Shown: positions 5,572 to 8,370 of the stretch, piece after piece
Numbering within the stretch: the stretch's first letter is position 1
Layout of the letters: each line of letters begins with the position of its first letter
Assembly: GCA_018813805.1 (NCBI GenBank)
Contig: JAHJAP010000114.1
Coordinates: 1-8,370 of the forward strand
Direction of reading: 5' to 3'
DNA from: Patescibacteria group bacterium
GTDB lineage: Bacteria; Patescibacteriota; Patescibacteriia; Patescibacteriales; GWC2-42-12
Length of the DNA stretch: 8,370 bases
Translations under genes and position numbers: made by a program
Notes under the pieces: generated by a model
What the model saw: only the letters and a program-made list of their open reading frames with translations
What the model was told of the DNA's origin: nothing
Databases searched by the model: none

Positions 5572-6660
5572 ATGAGTGATTTAAAAAATATAAATAATAA
5601 ATTTGAAGAAAAAAAAGTTGCTATAATTTTGGTTAATTATAAAGATTATGCTAAAAAATATTTGGTTGATTGTTTAATAAGTTTAAGAAAACAGGATTAT
5701 CTTGGCGAAAGGAAAATTTTTATAGTTGATAATGCCAGTAGCGAGGATAGTTTTAAGTATTTAATAAAATCAGCTCCAGAGGCGGAAATTATAAAAAATA
5801 AAAATAATGATGGTTTTGCTAAGGGCAATAATAGCGCTATTAAATTGGCGTTAGCGCAAGGATTTGATTATATAATTTTGTTTAATTTAGATATAGCAAT
5901 TGAGCCAGATTGCGTGAAAATAATGGTGGAAGCGGCAGAAAATAGTGAGGTTGGCGCGGTGCAGGCAAGATTAATGCTTTATAAAGAAAAGAATGTAATA
6001 AACAGTTTTGGGAATGTAACACATTTTCTCGGTTTTGGTTATTCTAATGGGTATAAAGAAAAATACAACTCATCTAATTTTTATTGCAAAGAAAAAGAAA
6101 TTTGCTATCCATCAGGTGCAGCAGTTTTGTTTAAGCGTGAAATTTTAGAAAAAATTGGTTTGTTTGATGAGGAATTTTGGATGTATAATGAAGATCAGGA
6201 CATTGGCTGGCGGGTTTGGTTGGCCGGATATAAATGCGTTTTAGCTTCAGAAGCAATAGTTTATCATAAATATGAATTTTGCCGCAGTATTAAGCAATAT
6301 TATTATTTGGATAGAAATCGGATTTTAGTAATTTTAAAAAATTATTATTGGAGAACTTTATTTTTAATTGCGCCTGCGTTTTTATTAATGGAAATTGGTC
6401 AGTTACTTTTTGCTTGGAAAAATGGTTTGTTAAAAGAAAAGTTAGCTGTTTATAATTATTTTTTAAAGAAAAAAAATTGGAATTATATTTTATGCGCGAG
6501 AAAAAAATCGCAAAATCTGCGTCAAGTTAAAGATAAAGATATTATAAAATTATTTAGCGGAAAAATTTGGTATCAGGAAGTAGGGGATTGGAAATTAAAA
6601 ATAGCCAATATTATTTTTAATGCTTATTGGAAAATAATTAAAAATTTAATAATTTGGTAA
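5572..6660 (+). CDS. Family 2 (GT-A) glycosyltransferase, rhamnosyltransferase-like
   Basis: This 362-residue enzyme is predicted to transfer a sugar from a nucleotide donor to a growing surface glycan or lipid-linked acceptor at the inner face of the membrane. GT2 motifs in order: AIILVNYKD (17-25), IVDNASSED (51-59), NDGFAKGNN (79-87), the DXD-equivalent NLD (105-107), PSGAAVLFKR (180-189), GLFDEEFWMYNEDQD (196-210) with the presumed catalytic acid in ED, and VYH (230-232). A hydrophobic segment at about 261-282 (TLFLIAPAFLLMEIG) could anchor the protein, and the basic C-terminus has further amphipathic stretches. The ATG lies 21 bp past the palindromic element, so this gene's upstream region is largely that element. 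No SD is seen. It leads a run with a second GT2 (9-nt gap) and a GalU-like gene. Donor and acceptor sugars cannot be told from sequence. Confidence 0.88.
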   Translation: MSDLKNINNKFEEKKVAIILVNYKDYAKKYLVDCLISLRKQDYLGERKIFIVDNASSEDSFKYLIKSAPEAEIIKNKNNDGFAKGNNSAIKLALAQGFDYIILFNLDIAIEPDCVKIMVEAAENSEVGAVQARLMLYKEKNVINSFGNVTHFLGFGYSNGYKEKYNSSNFYCKEKEICYPSGAAVLFKREILEKIGLFDEEFWMYNEDQDIGWRVWLAGYKCVLASEAIVYHKYEFCRSIKQYYYLDRNRILVILKNYYWRTLFLIAPAFLLMEIGQLLFAWKNGLLKEKLAVYNYFLKKKNWNYILCARKKSQNLRQVKDKDIIKLFSGKIWYQEVGDWKLKIANIIFNAYWKIIKNLIIW

Positions 6661-6669
6661 TAAGTCTAT

Positions 6670-7482
6670 ATGGATATTAGTATTATTATTTTAAATTATA
6701 AAAGTAAAAAATTAGTTTTAAATTGTCTTAAATCAATTAAAGAAGCTGATTTTGGTTTGCTTAAATATAAAATTATTGTTGTTGATAATAATTCGCAAGA
6801 TGGTTTAAGAGAAAGTTTAATTAAACAAAATTTAGATGTAATTTTTATTGAAAGCAAGAAAAATATCGGTATGGGCGCTGGTAATAATTTAGGTATTAAA
6901 AAAGCGCAAGGCAAATATATTGTTATAATGAATCCTGATACTACAGTTTTTAAAGATACTTTTAAAAAGATTTATGATTTTATGGAGAGTAATTTGGGAG
7001 TTGGCATAGTTGGTCCAAAGCAACTTTATCCTAATCAAACTGTTCAAGATTCTTGTTTTTGTTGGTATAATTTATTTACACCAATTTATCGTCGCTTACC
7101 ATTGAGTAATTTGAAATTTGTTAAAAAAGATTTAGATAAATTTTTAATGAAAGATTATAATAAGAAAGATATAAAAGAAGTTAATTGGTTGCTTGGTTCT
7201 TTTCTTTTTTGTCGCGCAAAAGCTTTATTTGAGGTTGGTTTGTTTGATGAACATTTTTTTCTTTATCTTGAAGATACTGATTTATGTTATCGTTTTTGGA
7301 TTAAAAATTGGAAAGTTGTTTATTTTCCTAAAGCAGCAATTATACATGATCACATTCGCCAGAGCGCGCGCATTGCTTGGTATAAATTTTTTATTAGTAA
7401 AACTACAATTTGTCATATAATTTCTTGGTTAAAATATTTAAAAAAACGAGGAATTAATAGTCATAAATTAAGAATTAATTAA
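6670..7482 (+). CDS. Family 2 (GT-A) glycosyltransferase
   Basis: This 270-residue GT2 enzyme is related to but clearly different from its upstream neighbour. Motifs: ISIIILNYKS (3-12), VVDNNSQDG (37-45), NIGMGAGNNLGI (65-76), the metal-binding NPD (88-90), LLGSFLFCRAKAL (174-186), GLFDEHFFLYLEDTD (190-204) and IIH (224-226). It has no clear membrane segment, but its C-terminal 40 residues are rich in Trp, Lys and aromatic residues and may contact the membrane. ATG 6670 is 9 nt after the preceding stop, without an SD motif, which points to co-transcription. The role is inferred as a second transfer step in the same glycan. The specific sugar is unknown. Confidence 0.88.
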   Translation: MDISIIILNYKSKKLVLNCLKSIKEADFGLLKYKIIVVDNNSQDGLRESLIKQNLDVIFIESKKNIGMGAGNNLGIKKAQGKYIVIMNPDTTVFKDTFKKIYDFMESNLGVGIVGPKQLYPNQTVQDSCFCWYNLFTPIYRRLPLSNLKFVKKDLDKFLMKDYNKKDIKEVNWLLGSFLFCRAKALFEVGLFDEHFFLYLEDTDLCYRFWIKNWKVVYFPKAAIIHDHIRQSARIAWYKFFISKTTICHIISWLKYLKKRGINSHKLRIN

Positions 7483-7504
7483 TATTTAATAAATCAAAAA
7501 AAAT

Positions 7505-8370
7505 ATGCAAAAAATAACTAAAGCAGTTGTAGCAGTGGCTGGATCAGGAACAAGGCTTTTGCCTGCTACAAAAACTATGCCTAAAGAAATGTTGCCGATT
7601 GTTGATAAACCAATTATTCAATTAGTTGTTGAAGAATTGGTTGAGGCTGGCATTAAAGATATTATTTTAGTAACTAAATGGGATAAGAAACCTTTGGAGG
7701 ATCATTTTGATTATAATTGGGCGTTGATTAATGAATTAAAAAAATCTGGGAAAGAAAAATTATTAGAACAAGTTAAAAAAATAGCTGATTTGGCTAATTT
7801 TATTTATGTTCGGCAAAAAGGACCATATGGCAATGGCACGCCAGTTTTATCTGTTGCTAATTTGGTAAATGACGAACCTTTTATTTTTGCATGGGGCGAT
7901 GATTTAGTTAAATCAAAAGTTTCTTTTACAAAACAGATGGTTGATGACTATGCTAAAAACGGTAAATTAATGATTGGAGTGCAAAAAGTTGCAAAAAATG
8001 TTGTTAATCGTTACGGCATTGTTAAATTAAAAAAAAATACAATGCAGATTGAAGATATTATTGAAAAACCAACCATTGAAGAAGCGCCTTCGCTGTTGGC
8101 TGATTTTGGACGAATGATTTTAAATAAAGAGATTGTGGATATTTTAAAGAAAACTCCACTAAGCAAGGATAAGGAATTATATTTAGTTGATGCTATTAGG
8201 ACTTATGTTAAGCAAGGCGGGATTTTTTTGGCCAAAGAAGTTAAGGATGGTGAATGGCTGACAACAGGCGATCCTTTAAATTATCTTAAAGCCAATTTAG
8301 AGTATGCTTTTGATAGAAAAGACATTGGCAAGGAGTTGAAAATTTATATTAAAAAATTTATAAAAAAATA
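7505..8370 (+). CDS. galU: GalU-like UTP-glucose-1-phosphate uridylyltransferase (last base of stop probably cut off)
   Basis: The frame opens at ATG 7505 and stays open to the window end: 288 codons and then TA, the first two bases of what is probably TAA or TAG, since the length already matches the family. The enzyme makes UDP-glucose (or a related UDP-sugar) and pyrophosphate from UTP and the sugar 1-phosphate. Motifs: AGSGTRLLPATK (12-23) with PKEMLP (26-31) for nucleotide binding, EDHFD (65-69), WGDDL (130-134) with the metal-binding aspartates, RYGIV (169-173), EKP (187-189), LVDAI (227-231) in place of the usual QLTDAI, and TTGDPLNYLKA (253-263). The usual GLGHAV loop reads GPYGNGTPV (106-114), suggesting a subfamily variant and leaving room for a different sugar. 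It follows the second glycosyltransferase by 22 nt and likely supplies its UDP-sugar donor. Confidence 0.88.
   Translation, partial: MQKITKAVVAVAGSGTRLLPATKTMPKEMLPIVDKPIIQLVVEELVEAGIKDIILVTKWDKKPLEDHFDYNWALINELKKSGKEKLLEQVKKIADLANFIYVRQKGPYGNGTPVLSVANLVNDEPFIFAWGDDLVKSKVSFTKQMVDDYAKNGKLMIGVQKVAKNVVNRYGIVKLKKNTMQIEDIIEKPTIEEAPSLLADFGRMILNKEIVDILKKTPLSKDKELYLVDAIRTYVKQGGIFLAKEVKDGEWLTTGDPLNYLKANLEYAFDRKDIGKELKIYIKKFIKK

Noticed and set aside
7193..7420. Plus-strand 75-codon ORF inside the second glycosyltransferase
   Set aside because: It is a shifted frame of a gene with clear GT2 motifs. Its hydrophobic look comes from AT-rich codons.

Overview
The window is strongly AT-rich, with every gene on the plus strand, TAA or TAG stops only and no visible Shine-Dalgarno motif before the start codons. 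Gene content, A/T-rich codon use, SD-less starts and the short heptamer repeat inside a gene fit a small-genome bacterium of the Candidate Phyla Radiation (Patescibacteria; a Parcubacteria/Falkowbacteria-like lineage is my guess). This placement is inference, since no rRNA or marker phylogeny is available here.

Layout. (1) Positions 2-2327 hold the 3' part of a NuoF/HydB-like flavoprotein subunit followed 10 nt later by a complete [FeFe]-hydrogenase catalytic subunit (HydA, M3 type with an NuoG-like N-terminus). Together they look like the core of a soluble NAD(P)H-linked hydrogenase. All metal ligands are present, but several second-sphere residues around the H-cluster are replaced. (2) Positions 2328-2737 hold no protein gene. 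They carry a good sigma-70-type promoter, a multi-helix candidate structured RNA of an unrecognised class, and a strong intrinsic terminator. (3) Positions 2753-4246 encode a class II CCA-adding tRNA nucleotidyltransferase with an HD domain and an in-frame tract of a 7-bp repeat. (4) Positions 4325-5206 encode a cyclophilin-type peptidyl-prolyl isomerase with a lipoprotein signal. (5) Positions 5207-5571 hold a tRNA-Ala(CGC) gene, without an encoded CCA, between two copies of one palindromic element: a 36-bp remnant and a 161-bp fold-back MITE-like copy. (6) Positions 5572-8370 form a tight run of two family-2 glycosyltransferases and a GalU-like nucleotidyltransferase, suggesting assembly of a surface glycan from UDP-glucose-type precursors.

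How parts connect. The tRNA lacks CCA and the window encodes the enzyme that would add it. The glycosyltransferases and GalU probably form one operon. Its upstream region has been replaced by the 161-bp element, which ends 21 bp before the first start codon. The most novel-looking items are the unclassified RNA, the palindromic element family with compensated subterminal hairpins, and the divergent hydrogenase active-site surroundings.
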